From contig CBDBIN010000046.1 in the NCBI GenBank assembly GCA_965206125.1, forward strand, positions 310,001-374,000: a stretch of 64,000 nt of DNA, in the 5' to 3' direction. Position numbers and translations under genes: made by a program. Numbering within the stretch: the first letter of the stretch is position 1; every line of letters starts with the position of its first letter. The notes beneath the pieces were generated by a model that worked only from the letters and a program-made list of their open reading frames with translations, was not told the origin of the DNA and ran no database searches. The DNA is from CAXWPM01 sp965206125 (GTDB lineage Bacteria; Acidobacteriota; Terriglobia; 20CM-2-55-15). Positions 34,411 through 41,707 of this stretch are shown here, in pieces.

Positions 34411-34439
34411 GCCAAAAGCCAACGGCCAAGAGCCAAAGA
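34411..34439 (+). repeat. Tandem degenerate heptamers directly before flgJ
   Basis: GCCAAAA GCCAACG GCCAAGA GCCAAAG runs up to two bases before the flgJ ATG. Earlier words (AACTGAA AACTGAG CACTAAC) extend back to about 34389. No Shine-Dalgarno remains in front of flgJ. The words match those in the inverted repeat at 4903-5000. Confidence 0.75.
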
Positions 34440-34440
34440 T

Positions 34441-35073
34441 ATGAGTTTTGACGTAACCAGCATTACCGACGCGTACCAGCAGGGCGACATGAAGCCCGCC
34501 GAAATCGCCAACCATGTGCAGGCGATGTTCATGGAAGTGCTTATCGAAAGCATGGAAAAGAGTGTCGGTGCGGAAGGCGGGCTCTACGGGGATTCGGCCA
34601 GTTCGGAAATCTACCGCGGCATGCTGCGGCAGGAGCTGGCGATGGCGCTATCGACCGATCTGGAAAGCCCACTCCGCCAACAGATAGAGCAGGCGATCGA
34701 GGACCGTTCCAGTGCCGTCCCGGCCGAGATCAGTGCACTGCCCGTCGACGGGACGGTGAGTTCTCCGACCGGATGGCGGCGCGACCCGATCACCGGTGAG
34801 GTTCGCTACCACCAAGGTACCGACATTGCGGCGCCGGCCGGCTCGCCCATTAAAGCCGTGGCCGGCGGCACGGTTATCGAAAGCGGTGAGAAGGGCGGAT
34901 ACGGCAACGCTGTCGTCGTGGAGACCAATGACGGTCGTAAAATGCTTTATGCACATAACTTAGAGAATCATGTCCGAGTTGGAGACCGGGTTCGCGCTGG
35001 CGAAATACTCGGCCTGGTGGGCTCAACGGGACGGTCGACGGGCCCGCATGTTCACTTCGAGGTGATGGAGTGA
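34441..35073 (+). CDS. flgJ: FlgJ-type rod-binding protein fused to an M23 (LytM) peptidase domain
   Basis: 210 residues. The first ~85 match the FlgJ rod-binding domain (ANHVQAMFMEVLIESMEKSVG...ASSEIYRGMLRQELAMALS). The last ~115 are an M23/LytM metallopeptidase: YHQGTDIAAPAG gives the HxxxD zinc ligands, and GPHVHFEV the HxH pair, so all visible ligands are present. Enteric FlgJ instead ends in a GH73 muramidase. It should open peptidoglycan cross-links for rod passage. No signal peptide is seen, as expected for export through the flagellar machine. Confidence 0.9.
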   Translation: MSFDVTSITDAYQQGDMKPAEIANHVQAMFMEVLIESMEKSVGAEGGLYGDSASSEIYRGMLRQELAMALSTDLESPLRQQIEQAIEDRSSAVPAEISALPVDGTVSSPTGWRRDPITGEVRYHQGTDIAAPAGSPIKAVAGGTVIESGEKGGYGNAVVVETNDGRKMLYAHNLENHVRVGDRVRAGEILGLVGSTGRSTGPHVHFEVME

Positions 35074-35094
35074 CGTTTTTTTGGACGGAGTCGT

Positions 35095-35122
35095 TAATGG
35101 ATTCTGGCGTTTCTGCCGATCA
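35095..35122 (+). promoter_or_regulatory. Sigma-28-like promoter before flgM
   Basis: TAAT (35095-35098), a 16-base spacer and GCCGATCA (35115-35122) resemble the TAAA-N15-GCCGATAA flagellar late promoter. The same TAAn-N16 geometry recurs before both flagellin genes. Transcription would start about 35130, 128 bases before flgM. Confidence 0.6.
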
Positions 35123-35152
35123 GATACGTAGAGGCAGAAACTGCCCGAACCC

Positions 35153-35170
35153 GAAGGCAGGGATGCCTTC
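35153..35170 (+). promoter_or_regulatory. Candidate CsrA-binding hairpin in the flgM leader
   Basis: GAAGGC and GCCTTC form a six-base stem around the hexaloop AGGGAT, which fits A-N-GGA-N. A second GGA lies in the Shine-Dalgarno (CCAGGAGCC) before ATG 35258. A further hairpin, CCGGCT/AGCCGG, is at 35200-35217. Confidence 0.5.
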
Positions 35171-35257
35171 GAGGCTAAACGCTCCCATGGACGGTGTAAC
35201 CGGCTTTCACGAGCCGGTCAGCCAGGCTGGTGAAGCCGAATAGCCAGGAGCCAATTT

Positions 35258-35560
35258 ATGAACATTGATCGCATTAATCTGACTAATCAGGGCGTCGACA
35301 ACCATCAATCCGTCGATCGGGCCTCGGAAGCGGACAAACGCGGGACGGGCCCGAACCGGGCAGCCGGCGCGAAGCCGTCCGAGGATTCGATAGCGTTGTC
35401 GTCGAAGGCCCAGGAAATAGGGCGGCTCTCTCAGTTGGCCGCAAAGGGTGCCGACAGGACCGAGCGCCTGAACGAGATCCGCGCCGCCATCGAGAACGGC
35501 ACGTACGAAGTTTCCGGCGAAAAGATCGCCCTCAAGATGATCGCGGCGCACTCGAAGTAG
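35258..35560 (+). CDS. flgM: Anti-sigma-28 factor FlgM
   Basis: 100 residues. The N-terminal half is polar and likely disordered. The C-terminal half reads EDSIALSSKAQEIGRLSQLAAKGADRTERLNEIRAAIENGTYEVSGEKIALKMI, the FlgM sigma-28-binding region. FlgM holds FliA inactive until the hook is complete and is then exported. It precedes flgN-flgK-flgL, the usual order. fliA is not in the window. Confidence 0.93.
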   Translation: MNIDRINLTNQGVDNHQSVDRASEADKRGTGPNRAAGAKPSEDSIALSSKAQEIGRLSQLAAKGADRTERLNEIRAAIENGTYEVSGEKIALKMIAAHSK

Positions 35561-35593
35561 AAGTAGCGCCCGGCGAATAACGAGTTGAGAGAT

Positions 35594-35646
35594 GTAGGTG
35601 CGGTCTTTGACCGCACCAGGACGGGCGTTCCGAGAGCGCCCCTACA
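35594..35646. repeat. REP-like double hairpin between flgM and flgN
   Basis: GTGCGGTC-TTT-GACCGCAC (35598-35616) is followed by a GGGCG...CGCCC hairpin, the pair enclosed by GTAGG and CCTAC. This 'Y' layout is typical of REP-type palindromic repeats; related hairpins occur at 41673-41697 and 59411-59536. It may attenuate or stabilise the flgM transcript. Confidence 0.6.
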
Positions 35647-35661
35647 GAAAGAGAACTGGAA

Positions 35662-35997
35662 ATGAGTCTATCCGACGTCCCGCTTCGGGGGAATCGGCTG
35701 ATCGACCGGCTGTTCGAGCTGGAATCGGTCAAGCATGAGGCCCTTCTCAAATTCGACCCGGATTCCTACGAAGCCGGCGTAGCCGAACAGGCGCGCCTGG
35801 CTTCCGACGGAGTCGGTGACGCATCTGACGTTTCCCGTGAGCGTGTCGCCCGCCTGGCGGAGTTGACCAAGAGAAACGCGGCTCTTCTACTCAACCTGAT
35901 TTCCATATCTCCGCATTTTGCGCTTGCCGGGCAGGAGTACACGTCCCGGGGTGGCGCCGCTCAGCAACCCCGTGGGCGGGTCCGCGTGGAAGGGTAG
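35662..35997 (+). CDS. flgN: FlgN-like chaperone for FlgK/FlgL
   Basis: 111 residues, mostly helical: NRLIDRLFELESVKHEALLKFDPDSYEAGVAEQARL..., then SRERVARLAELTKRNAALLLNLIS. The size, helical pattern and place between flgM and flgK match FlgN, which keeps hook-filament junction proteins unfolded and targets them to FlhA. Sequence is weakly conserved, so position carries much of the call. Confidence 0.75.
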   Translation: MSLSDVPLRGNRLIDRLFELESVKHEALLKFDPDSYEAGVAEQARLASDGVGDASDVSRERVARLAELTKRNAALLLNLISISPHFALAGQEYTSRGGAAQQPRGRVRVEG

Positions 35998-36002
35998 GCA
36001 GG

Positions 36003-37379
36003 ATGTCCGTCATCAGCATTCTTCATACTTCGCTCCGTTCGATGGAAGCTGCATCGCAGGCGCTGGCCGTCGCCGGAAACAACATCGCGAACGAGAGGAC
36101 ACCGGGCTACGCCAAGCAACGGCTGATCTTGGAGCCCGCGCAAAACCATGGCGACCGGTTGTTGACCGGAGCCGGAGTTGCGGCCGTTTCGATCCAGGCC
36201 GTTCGAGATGTTCTGATCGAAAACCGCCTGCGTGAGGAAAAATCGAACACCAGCAGTGAAGAAGTGATTGGGGGAGCGCTGGAACACATCGAAGTCCTGT
36301 TCAACGACGCGGCCGGGACCGGAATGTTGAACGGCGTTACCGAGCTCTTTAACTCGTTCCACGCCCTGGCGCTCGACCCGACTTCTGTGAATGCCCGCGA
36401 AGAAGTACGCATCAAGGGCGAGGATCTGGCCCGGAGTTTCGTGACGAGAGGCCAGGAACTCTACCGTATTCGGGCCCTGGCGGATCAGAACATCGATGAT
36501 GACGTGCAGAAGATCAACACGTTGTCCAACCGGATCGCCACGATTTCCTCGGAGATGAGCAAGCAGGAAGCCGCGGGGCAGACTGCCAACGACCTCCGTA
36601 CCCAACGCTACTCCCTGGTCAGTCAGTTGTCCGAACTCGTCGACGTCCGTGAGATCGAGTCCAAGGGCAACTATCAGATCCTGATCGCCGGCACCGGTCT
36701 GCTGGTTTCCAACGGCAGTGCCGTCGCAGTCTCGACAGAACCGTCGGCCACAACGGGCTTCCTCGAGATCAAGGCCGGCAATTCCGACATCACAGCAAAT
36801 GTGTCGGGCGGATCCATTTACGGCCGCCTCCAGGTGCGGGACCAGTACGTTCCCGACTACCTGGCGGCGCTAGACCAACTGGCCTACGAAATCACTGAGC
36901 AGGTGAACCTGATTCACGCTGCCTCCTACGATCGAAGCGGAAACACCGGCGTGAATTTCTTCGAACCACTTGCGGCAACTGCCGACGCATCGTTGCAGAT
37001 TGAAGTCAGTGGCGACATCGTGGGCGACGTCACGAAGATCGCCACTGCGAAGCAGTCGAGCGGCAAGGACAACGAAGCCGCAAGCGAAATCGGCAACCTG
37101 CTGCATGTCCAGAAGTTCACCGGGGGCAGCGTTATCGACCAGTACCGGAGCCTGGTGTTCCGCGTCGGCAACGATACCGCCAACGCCGCCGGAAAGCTGG
37201 ACCAGCATATCTCTCTGCTGCACCAACTCGAAGACCGTCGCGATGCGACCTCGGGCGTTTCCGTAGATGAAGAAACGATGAAGATACTGCAGTTTCAGCG
37301 TTCCTATCAGGCATCGGCGAGCCTGATCCGTATCGTCGATGAACTGCTGCAGACCGTTCTTTCGATGGGTATGAGATGA
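36003..37379 (+). CDS. flgK: Flagellar hook-associated protein 1, FlgK
   Basis: 458 residues. The N-terminus ISILHTSLRSMEAASQALAVAGNNIANERTPGYAKQRL is the FlgK form of the rod/hook motif. NGVTELFNSFHALALDPTSVNAREEV and the C-terminal DRRDATSGVSVDEETMKILQFQRSYQASASLIRIVDELLQTVLSM are equally diagnostic. It joins hook to filament. It overlaps flgL by four bases. Confidence 0.95.
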   Translation: MSVISILHTSLRSMEAASQALAVAGNNIANERTPGYAKQRLILEPAQNHGDRLLTGAGVAAVSIQAVRDVLIENRLREEKSNTSSEEVIGGALEHIEVLFNDAAGTGMLNGVTELFNSFHALALDPTSVNAREEVRIKGEDLARSFVTRGQELYRIRALADQNIDDDVQKINTLSNRIATISSEMSKQEAAGQTANDLRTQRYSLVSQLSELVDVREIESKGNYQILIAGTGLLVSNGSAVAVSTEPSATTGFLEIKAGNSDITANVSGGSIYGRLQVRDQYVPDYLAALDQLAYEITEQVNLIHAASYDRSGNTGVNFFEPLAATADASLQIEVSGDIVGDVTKIATAKQSSGKDNEAASEIGNLLHVQKFTGGSVIDQYRSLVFRVGNDTANAAGKLDQHISLLHQLEDRRDATSGVSVDEETMKILQFQRSYQASASLIRIVDELLQTVLSMGMR

Positions 37380-38254
37380 GAGTTACTGGAAGTATGGCAA
37401 TCCGCGCCTTCCTGCGCGACGTGGGCAATGCGAAAGAAGGGATGCTCGACGCCCAGAACAAGTCGTCGACCGGCCGGGCGATCCTGCGTCCGTCGGATAG
37501 CCCGCGGGAGATGTCCGACGTCTTGCGGCTCCGCGCGGACAAGAGCGAGTACAAGCAGTACGAGCGCAACCTTCAATTCGCGCAGTCGCGGCTCGAATTC
37601 ACTGACACGGTCGTCGGAGGCCTGCAGGACATGGTCGATCGGGTCCGCTTCCTGGCGCTGTCGGCGATCGGTACGACCGCCAGTCCGGATACCTTCGTGA
37701 CGGAGGTCGAAGGCCTCCGCGACCAGATCCTGGGCACCGCAAACAGCGCGTTCCAGGGACATTTTATCTTCGGCGGGACCGACGGAGACACGCAGCCGTT
37801 CACAAGCGATGCTTCCGGCACGGTCACCTATCAAGGAAACTCCGATATCTCTAAAGTGCAGGTCGGGAGGCAGTCGTCGCTGCAGACCCAGATCCCTGGA
37901 GACCAACTCTTCGGCGCCGGTAGCGACATCTTCCAGGCGATCACCGACCTTGTGGACGCCATGAAGTCCGGCGTCAAGGCCAACATCGACGCGAAGCTCA
38001 GTGGCATCGCAGACGCGTGGGAGGGCCTTTCGGTCAGCCGGAGCAGAATCGGCAGCCTGATCAACGTCTCCGATTCGATCAAGAACGAAATGAGCGCGCT
38101 TTCGCTGGCGCGCGAGAAAGACCTGCTAGACCTGGAGTCGGCCGACCTGACAGAGACGCTGACGGAATTCCAATCGTACGAGAATGCTTTGCAGGCGACC
38201 TTGGCCGTCGGGGCCAGGATTTCGCAGCTATCGCTGCTTGATTATCTGAGGTAG
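37376..38254 (+). CDS. flgL: Flagellar hook-associated protein 3, FlgL
   Basis: 292 residues, flagellin-like. The start reads MRVTGSMAIRAFLRDVGNAKEGMLDAQNKSSTGRAILRPSDSPREMSDVLRLR, and the end ADLTETLTEFQSYENALQATLAVGARISQLSLLDYLR, the terminal helices that form D0/D1. ILGTANSAFQGHFIFGGTDGDTQPF is a FlgL signature. It overlaps flgK and is followed closely by fliW. Confidence 0.94.
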   Translation: MRVTGSMAIRAFLRDVGNAKEGMLDAQNKSSTGRAILRPSDSPREMSDVLRLRADKSEYKQYERNLQFAQSRLEFTDTVVGGLQDMVDRVRFLALSAIGTTASPDTFVTEVEGLRDQILGTANSAFQGHFIFGGTDGDTQPFTSDASGTVTYQGNSDISKVQVGRQSSLQTQIPGDQLFGAGSDIFQAITDLVDAMKSGVKANIDAKLSGIADAWEGLSVSRSRIGSLINVSDSIKNEMSALSLAREKDLLDLESADLTETLTEFQSYENALQATLAVGARISQLSLLDYLR

Positions 38255-38260
38255 AAAACC

Positions 38261-38689
38261 ATGAATGTCATAGAAATACTGGATCAAGTCGATCACTCCG
38301 ATGTTCGAGGCCAGGAGACCGTTATCCACTTCGAGGAAGGGCTGATCGGATTTTCCAATTTCAAGAACTTCAACCTGCTCGAGAACGACTATCTCGCGCC
38401 GTTCCGCTTGCTGCGGGCGGTCGAGTCGTCCGACGTGGGGTTTCTCGTGTTCGATCCTTCGAGCCGCGTGCCCGAGTATTGCGAGCTGATTCCCGACCGG
38501 GAGTGGGCCTCGATTGGCGTGACGTCGCGGGCAGACCGCCTGGCTTTCGTGACAACGATCCTCGGCCCGACAGCCGAAGAGAGCACGGCCAACTTCCAGG
38601 CGCCTATGCTGATCAACCACAGAGAGATGATCGGCAAGCAGGTGATCCTGACCGACTCCGGTTTCTCGGTACGCCACCCGCTGCTGTAG
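38261..38689 (+). CDS. fliW: Flagellar assembly factor FliW
   Basis: 142 residues. FliW binds free flagellin and, when released, sequesters CsrA, tying flagellin synthesis to export. The motif FEEGLIGFSNFKNFNLLE near residue 28, PFRLLRAVESSDVGFLVFDP and the end NFQAPMLINHREMIGKQVILTDSGFSVRHPLL are typical. It follows flgL by six bases and precedes csrA by 280, the usual arrangement. Confidence 0.95.
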   Translation: MNVIEILDQVDHSDVRGQETVIHFEEGLIGFSNFKNFNLLENDYLAPFRLLRAVESSDVGFLVFDPSSRVPEYCELIPDREWASIGVTSRADRLAFVTTILGPTAEESTANFQAPMLINHREMIGKQVILTDSGFSVRHPLL

Positions 38690-38874
38690 GCGCGGCGTTT
38701 CCGCCCCCTGGGGGCACTCTTTGCCTCTTGGGGAAAGCCCTGCGTCGGAGTTCTCGACAAGGCGCGGAGACGACCCGTCAGAGTTCCCGGAGCTTGAAGT
38801 GAGTGGAACGAAAGAGCATTCCGGAAACGAAGGGCAGCGAATGGACGGTGGGCCCGACGCTAAGAAATAGGTGA

Positions 38875-38904
38875 TTGCGGCCCGCGAGTCATCGGTTATA
38901 TGAT
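38875..38904 (+). promoter_or_regulatory. Possible promoter of csrA
   Basis: TTGCGG (38875-38880), an 18-base spacer and TATGAT (38899-38904) lie about 65 bases before csrA. The rest of the 38690-38874 gap has a short GCCCCC/GGGGGC palindrome right after fliW and nothing else recognised. Confidence 0.4.
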
Positions 38905-38925
38905 GCGACGAGCGTGAGTTACACC

Positions 38926-38944
38926 GCGACGCTGGAATCGTCGC
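38926..38944 (+). promoter_or_regulatory. Possible CsrA autoregulatory hairpin in the csrA leader
   Basis: GCGACG and CGTCGC form a six-base stem around CTGGAAT, which contains GGA. A second GGA overlaps the Shine-Dalgarno/start (CAAGGATG at 38965-38972). Two GGA sites in a csrA leader are the usual layout for translational autoregulation. Confidence 0.45.
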
Positions 38945-38969
38945 ACCGCATTGCGGTTAGAGGTCAAGG

Positions 38970-39239
38970 ATGCTCGTCGTCACTCGCAAGAAAGATGAAC
39001 GGCTTATCATCGGGAACGAGATCGAGATTCAAGTGCTCAGGATAGGCCGGGACAACGTCCGCCTGGGCATCAAGGCTCCGGCTCACATCTCCATCTACCG
39101 GTACGAGATCTACGAAGCGATCAAGAACGAGAACGTCTCGTCCGTAGAGTCCCAGATCCCCGACAAAGACATGCTCGAACGCATCGCCGGCGGTCTGCGA
39201 ACCGAAGCCAAACCCTCCGATTCCGACTCCACCGAATAG
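38970..39239 (+). CDS. csrA: Carbon storage regulator CsrA
   Basis: 89 residues. The first ~60 are the CsrA fold: MLVVTRKKDERLIIGNEIEIQVLRIGRDNVRLGIKAPAHISIYRYEIYEAI. The RNA-binding residues of strand 1 (L4, R6) and strand 5 (the usual V42/R44 region, here IYRYEIY) are present. The C-terminal tail is longer than in E. coli (61 residues), as in species where FliW binds a CsrA C-terminal extension. It represses translation by binding A(N)GGA sites; such sites are seen in the flagellin and flgM leaders. Confidence 0.95.
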   Translation: MLVVTRKKDERLIIGNEIEIQVLRIGRDNVRLGIKAPAHISIYRYEIYEAIKNENVSSVESQIPDKDMLERIAGGLRTEAKPSDSDSTE

Positions 39240-39266
39240 TCCCGCTCCTCAGCAGATTCAGATTTT

Positions 39267-39387
39267 TCACCGCAAAGGCGCAAAGGCCGGATTCCTGTTC
39301 TTGGCTCGGGCCACCTGTTCGGTCGATTACTTCTGCCCCCACTCCCCAAGACACTTAACCCTTTGCGTCTTTGCGCCTTTGCGGTGA
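39267..39387. repeat. Inverted repeat of CGCAAAGG words between csrA and the amidohydrolase
   Basis: TCACCGCAAAGGCGCAAAG (39267-39285) is matched by its exact reverse complement at 39369-39387, with about 80 bases between. The arms are 9-base near-tandem words. The inner sequence shows nothing coding. The right arm ends 12 bases before the next gene's ATG. Confidence 0.8.
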
Positions 39388-39398
39388 GACTGCTTAAG

Positions 39399-40382
39399 AT
39401 GAAATTTGACTTGCATACGCATTACTATCCCGAAGCCTTCTTCAAGATGATCGAGGAGCGGAGCCAGGAGTTTTCCTTTGGCAAGGACCCGACCGGCCGG
39501 ACGATCATCAAGTACCGTGGCGCCCGTTTTTTCGGTATCACGCCTCCGATGACGGATCCTGCGAAACGGATCGAGGACATGGACCGGGTAGGAATCGACA
39601 CTGAAGTCCTATCGCTATCGACCCCGAATGTCTTCTTCGCCGAGCCCGGCGACCAGCCCGCAGTAGCTCGAGCTATGAACGACGCTTACGCGGAACTGAT
39701 CGCCCGCCACCCCGACCGTTTCAAAGGTTTCGCTTCGATCCCGATGGACGCTCCCCACGAAGCGCTCGCCGAACTGCACCGGGCCATCGACGATCTCAAG
39801 ATGAACGGCGTCATCCTGACCAGCAACATTCGGGGACGCGCGCTGACTTCGCCCGAGTACCGGCCTTTCTTCGAGGAGGCGAACCGGATGAAGCTGTGCA
39901 TCTTCCTCCATCCGATGCTGCCGGCCAACACGGAGCAGTTCAGCGAGTACGTCCTCGGGCCGATCATTGCATTTCCTTGTGACACCACGCTCGCGGTCGC
40001 GAAGATGTGTTACTCGGGGATGCTTCGAGAGCTGCCGGACATCCGTTGGATTGTCGGCCATGCGGGCGGCGCGATCCCGTGGCTGATGGAACGCATGGAC
40101 AACGGCTGGCGCGATTTCGCCGAGTGCCGGACGAACACCGACGAACTGCCCAGCGTTTACTTGAAGAAGCTGTACTACGACACCGTCACCTTCAGTCCGC
40201 ATACGCTCAGGATGCTGCGCGATGTTGTCGGGACCGACCACATGGTGATGGGGAGCGATTATCCGCACCTGTTGGGTTCGATCGAACGCAGCGTGTCTTC
40301 GATCGAGGACCTAAACATTCCCGAACGCGAGAAGAACCAGATCTTCAGCGGCACCGCGCTCGCGATCCTCAACAACGTCTGA
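39399..40382 (+). CDS. Amidohydrolase family protein (ACMSD-like)
   Basis: 327 residues of the amidohydrolase-2 family that includes 2-amino-3-carboxymuconate-6-semialdehyde decarboxylase. Metal-site motifs are visible: HTHYYP at residues 5-10, FLHPM near residue 170, a histidine in VGHAGGAIPW, and the late aspartate in GSDYPH. The family performs non-hydrolytic decarboxylations or hydrolyses of aromatic breakdown products. ATG 39399 starts directly at the first strand; upstream frame is repeat. Substrate cannot be told. It is five bases before the transporter, so they are probably cotranscribed. Confidence 0.85.
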   Translation: MKFDLHTHYYPEAFFKMIEERSQEFSFGKDPTGRTIIKYRGARFFGITPPMTDPAKRIEDMDRVGIDTEVLSLSTPNVFFAEPGDQPAVARAMNDAYAELIARHPDRFKGFASIPMDAPHEALAELHRAIDDLKMNGVILTSNIRGRALTSPEYRPFFEEANRMKLCIFLHPMLPANTEQFSEYVLGPIIAFPCDTTLAVAKMCYSGMLRELPDIRWIVGHAGGAIPWLMERMDNGWRDFAECRTNTDELPSVYLKKLYYDTVTFSPHTLRMLRDVVGTDHMVMGSDYPHLLGSIERSVSSIEDLNIPEREKNQIFSGTALAILNNV

Positions 40383-40386
40383 TCCG

Positions 40387-41640
40387 ATGGCGATTCGACA
40401 ATTCCTCGGCCGGCTGGGGCCGGGCATGATCATGGCGGCAACCGCTATCGGGACGAGTCACATCGTTCTTGCTCCGGTAGCCGGAGCGCGGTTCGGCTAC
40501 GACCTGCTCTGGTTGATCCTGTTCGCCCACCTCTTCAAGTACCCTGCCTTCGAGTTTGGCGCGCGCTACGCGGTAGCGACCGAGACATCGTTGATTGAGG
40601 GATTTCAGAAGGTTCCGGGGCCGAAGAATTGGGCGCTGTTCGTGTTTCTGGCAATAACGGTCGTTCAGGGTCTGACCATCCTGGCCGGCGTGATGTCGGT
40701 CACAGCCTCGATCCTGGTCGTGACGCTCGGCGGCATCTCCTATCCCGCATGGCTGGTTGTTCTGGGCGTGTTCACGATCCTTGTCCACCAGACCGGGAAG
40801 TACCCTGCGCTCAAGTTCGGAAGCAAGCTCATGATGGGGGTTCTCGTCGTCGGAACCCTCGTTGCGTTCGCTGCGACGCCGCCCTCACCGGCGGATCTTG
40901 GACGCATGTTCGTTCCGGCACTGCCGGCGGGCTCCATACTGCTGGTGGCAGCGATTTTCGGGCTCATGCCGACCGGAATCAACGTGGCGGTATGGCACTC
41001 GCTTTGGACCGTCGAGCATCTGAAGTACTGGAAGAAGGAGACGGCCAATCGCGGCGATCTGCTCAGAATGAGCCGACGCGATCTCGGCGTCGGTTACTGG
41101 TTGTCTGCCGTGCTGGCCGTCATGCTGCTTTCGCTGGGAGCCAACCTGCTCAGGCCCCGGGGCCTCGTGCCCAACGGTATCGAAGTAGCCCTCACGATCT
41201 CCAGGATCTACACGGAACTGCTCGGGGAGTGGATGTTCCCCCTGTTCATGCTTGCCGCGTTCGCGGCGATGGTTTCGTCGGTCTATTCGGTGATGGACGG
41301 ATTTCCGCGCGCCTTCTCGACGATCCTGCGGACGTTGTTCCCCTCGAACTCGTTTCTGGAGAAGCCGTCCAACCCAGCCTACTGGATTTTCATGGTCGTG
41401 ATCTTCACGTTCTCTCTAGTGACAAACACGCTCCTGCCGAACCCGGTTCTGGTCGTGACACTGGTCGGTGTCGTGAGCCTCCTGGTGGCGCCTATCCTGT
41501 ACGCCTTCAACTACTACTGTGTGACGCGACTGATCGAAGACGAATCGATGCGGCCGTCGCTCGGATTGAGGCTATGGGCTGTTGCGGGGATGGTGTTTAT
41601 GACGGCGGCCGCGGGATTCTACACTTACACGCGTTTCTGA
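40387..41640 (+). CDS. NRAMP-family membrane transporter with non-canonical metal site
   Basis: 417 residues with about 11 membrane helices, the NRAMP/SLC11 layout. The N-terminus GPGMIMAATAIGTSHIVLAPVAGARFGYDLLW aligns with helix 1, but the metal-binding DPGN is replaced by IGTS. In helix 6 the usual MPH is MPTG. Both are the residues that coordinate Mn or Fe in classical NRAMPs, so this protein may move another substrate or a different ion. It is downstream of the ACMSD-like amidohydrolase and may import its substrate. The gene ends before a strong hairpin shared with the convergent gene. Confidence 0.85.
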   Translation: MAIRQFLGRLGPGMIMAATAIGTSHIVLAPVAGARFGYDLLWLILFAHLFKYPAFEFGARYAVATETSLIEGFQKVPGPKNWALFVFLAITVVQGLTILAGVMSVTASILVVTLGGISYPAWLVVLGVFTILVHQTGKYPALKFGSKLMMGVLVVGTLVAFAATPPSPADLGRMFVPALPAGSILLVAAIFGLMPTGINVAVWHSLWTVEHLKYWKKETANRGDLLRMSRRDLGVGYWLSAVLAVMLLSLGANLLRPRGLVPNGIEVALTISRIYTELLGEWMFPLFMLAAFAAMVSSVYSVMDGFPRAFSTILRTLFPSNSFLEKPSNPAYWIFMVVIFTFSLVTNTLLPNPVLVVTLVGVVSLLVAPILYAFNYYCVTRLIEDESMRPSLGLRLWAVAGMVFMTAAAGFYTYTRF

Positions 41641-41672
41641 GTGCTACCGTTCCCGGTTCTGTCCAGAAAGTG

Positions 41673-41697
41673 AGGGGGCGACGCTTGGTCGCCCCCT
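41673..41697. terminator. Hairpin between convergent genes
   Basis: A nine-base GC-rich stem AGGGGGCGA/TCGCCCCCT with a seven-base loop lies between the converging transporter and creatininase genes. No T-run follows on either strand. The sequence style (GGGGGCGA-N-TCGCCCCC) is also that of a REP hairpin, so both roles are possible. Confidence 0.5.
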
Positions 41698-41707
41698 GCC
41701 AGTGCAG

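Noticed and set aside
35101..35257. c-di-GMP riboswitch in the flgJ-flgM gap
   Set aside because: Several hairpins are present but the conserved core sequences of GEMM riboswitches were not found.
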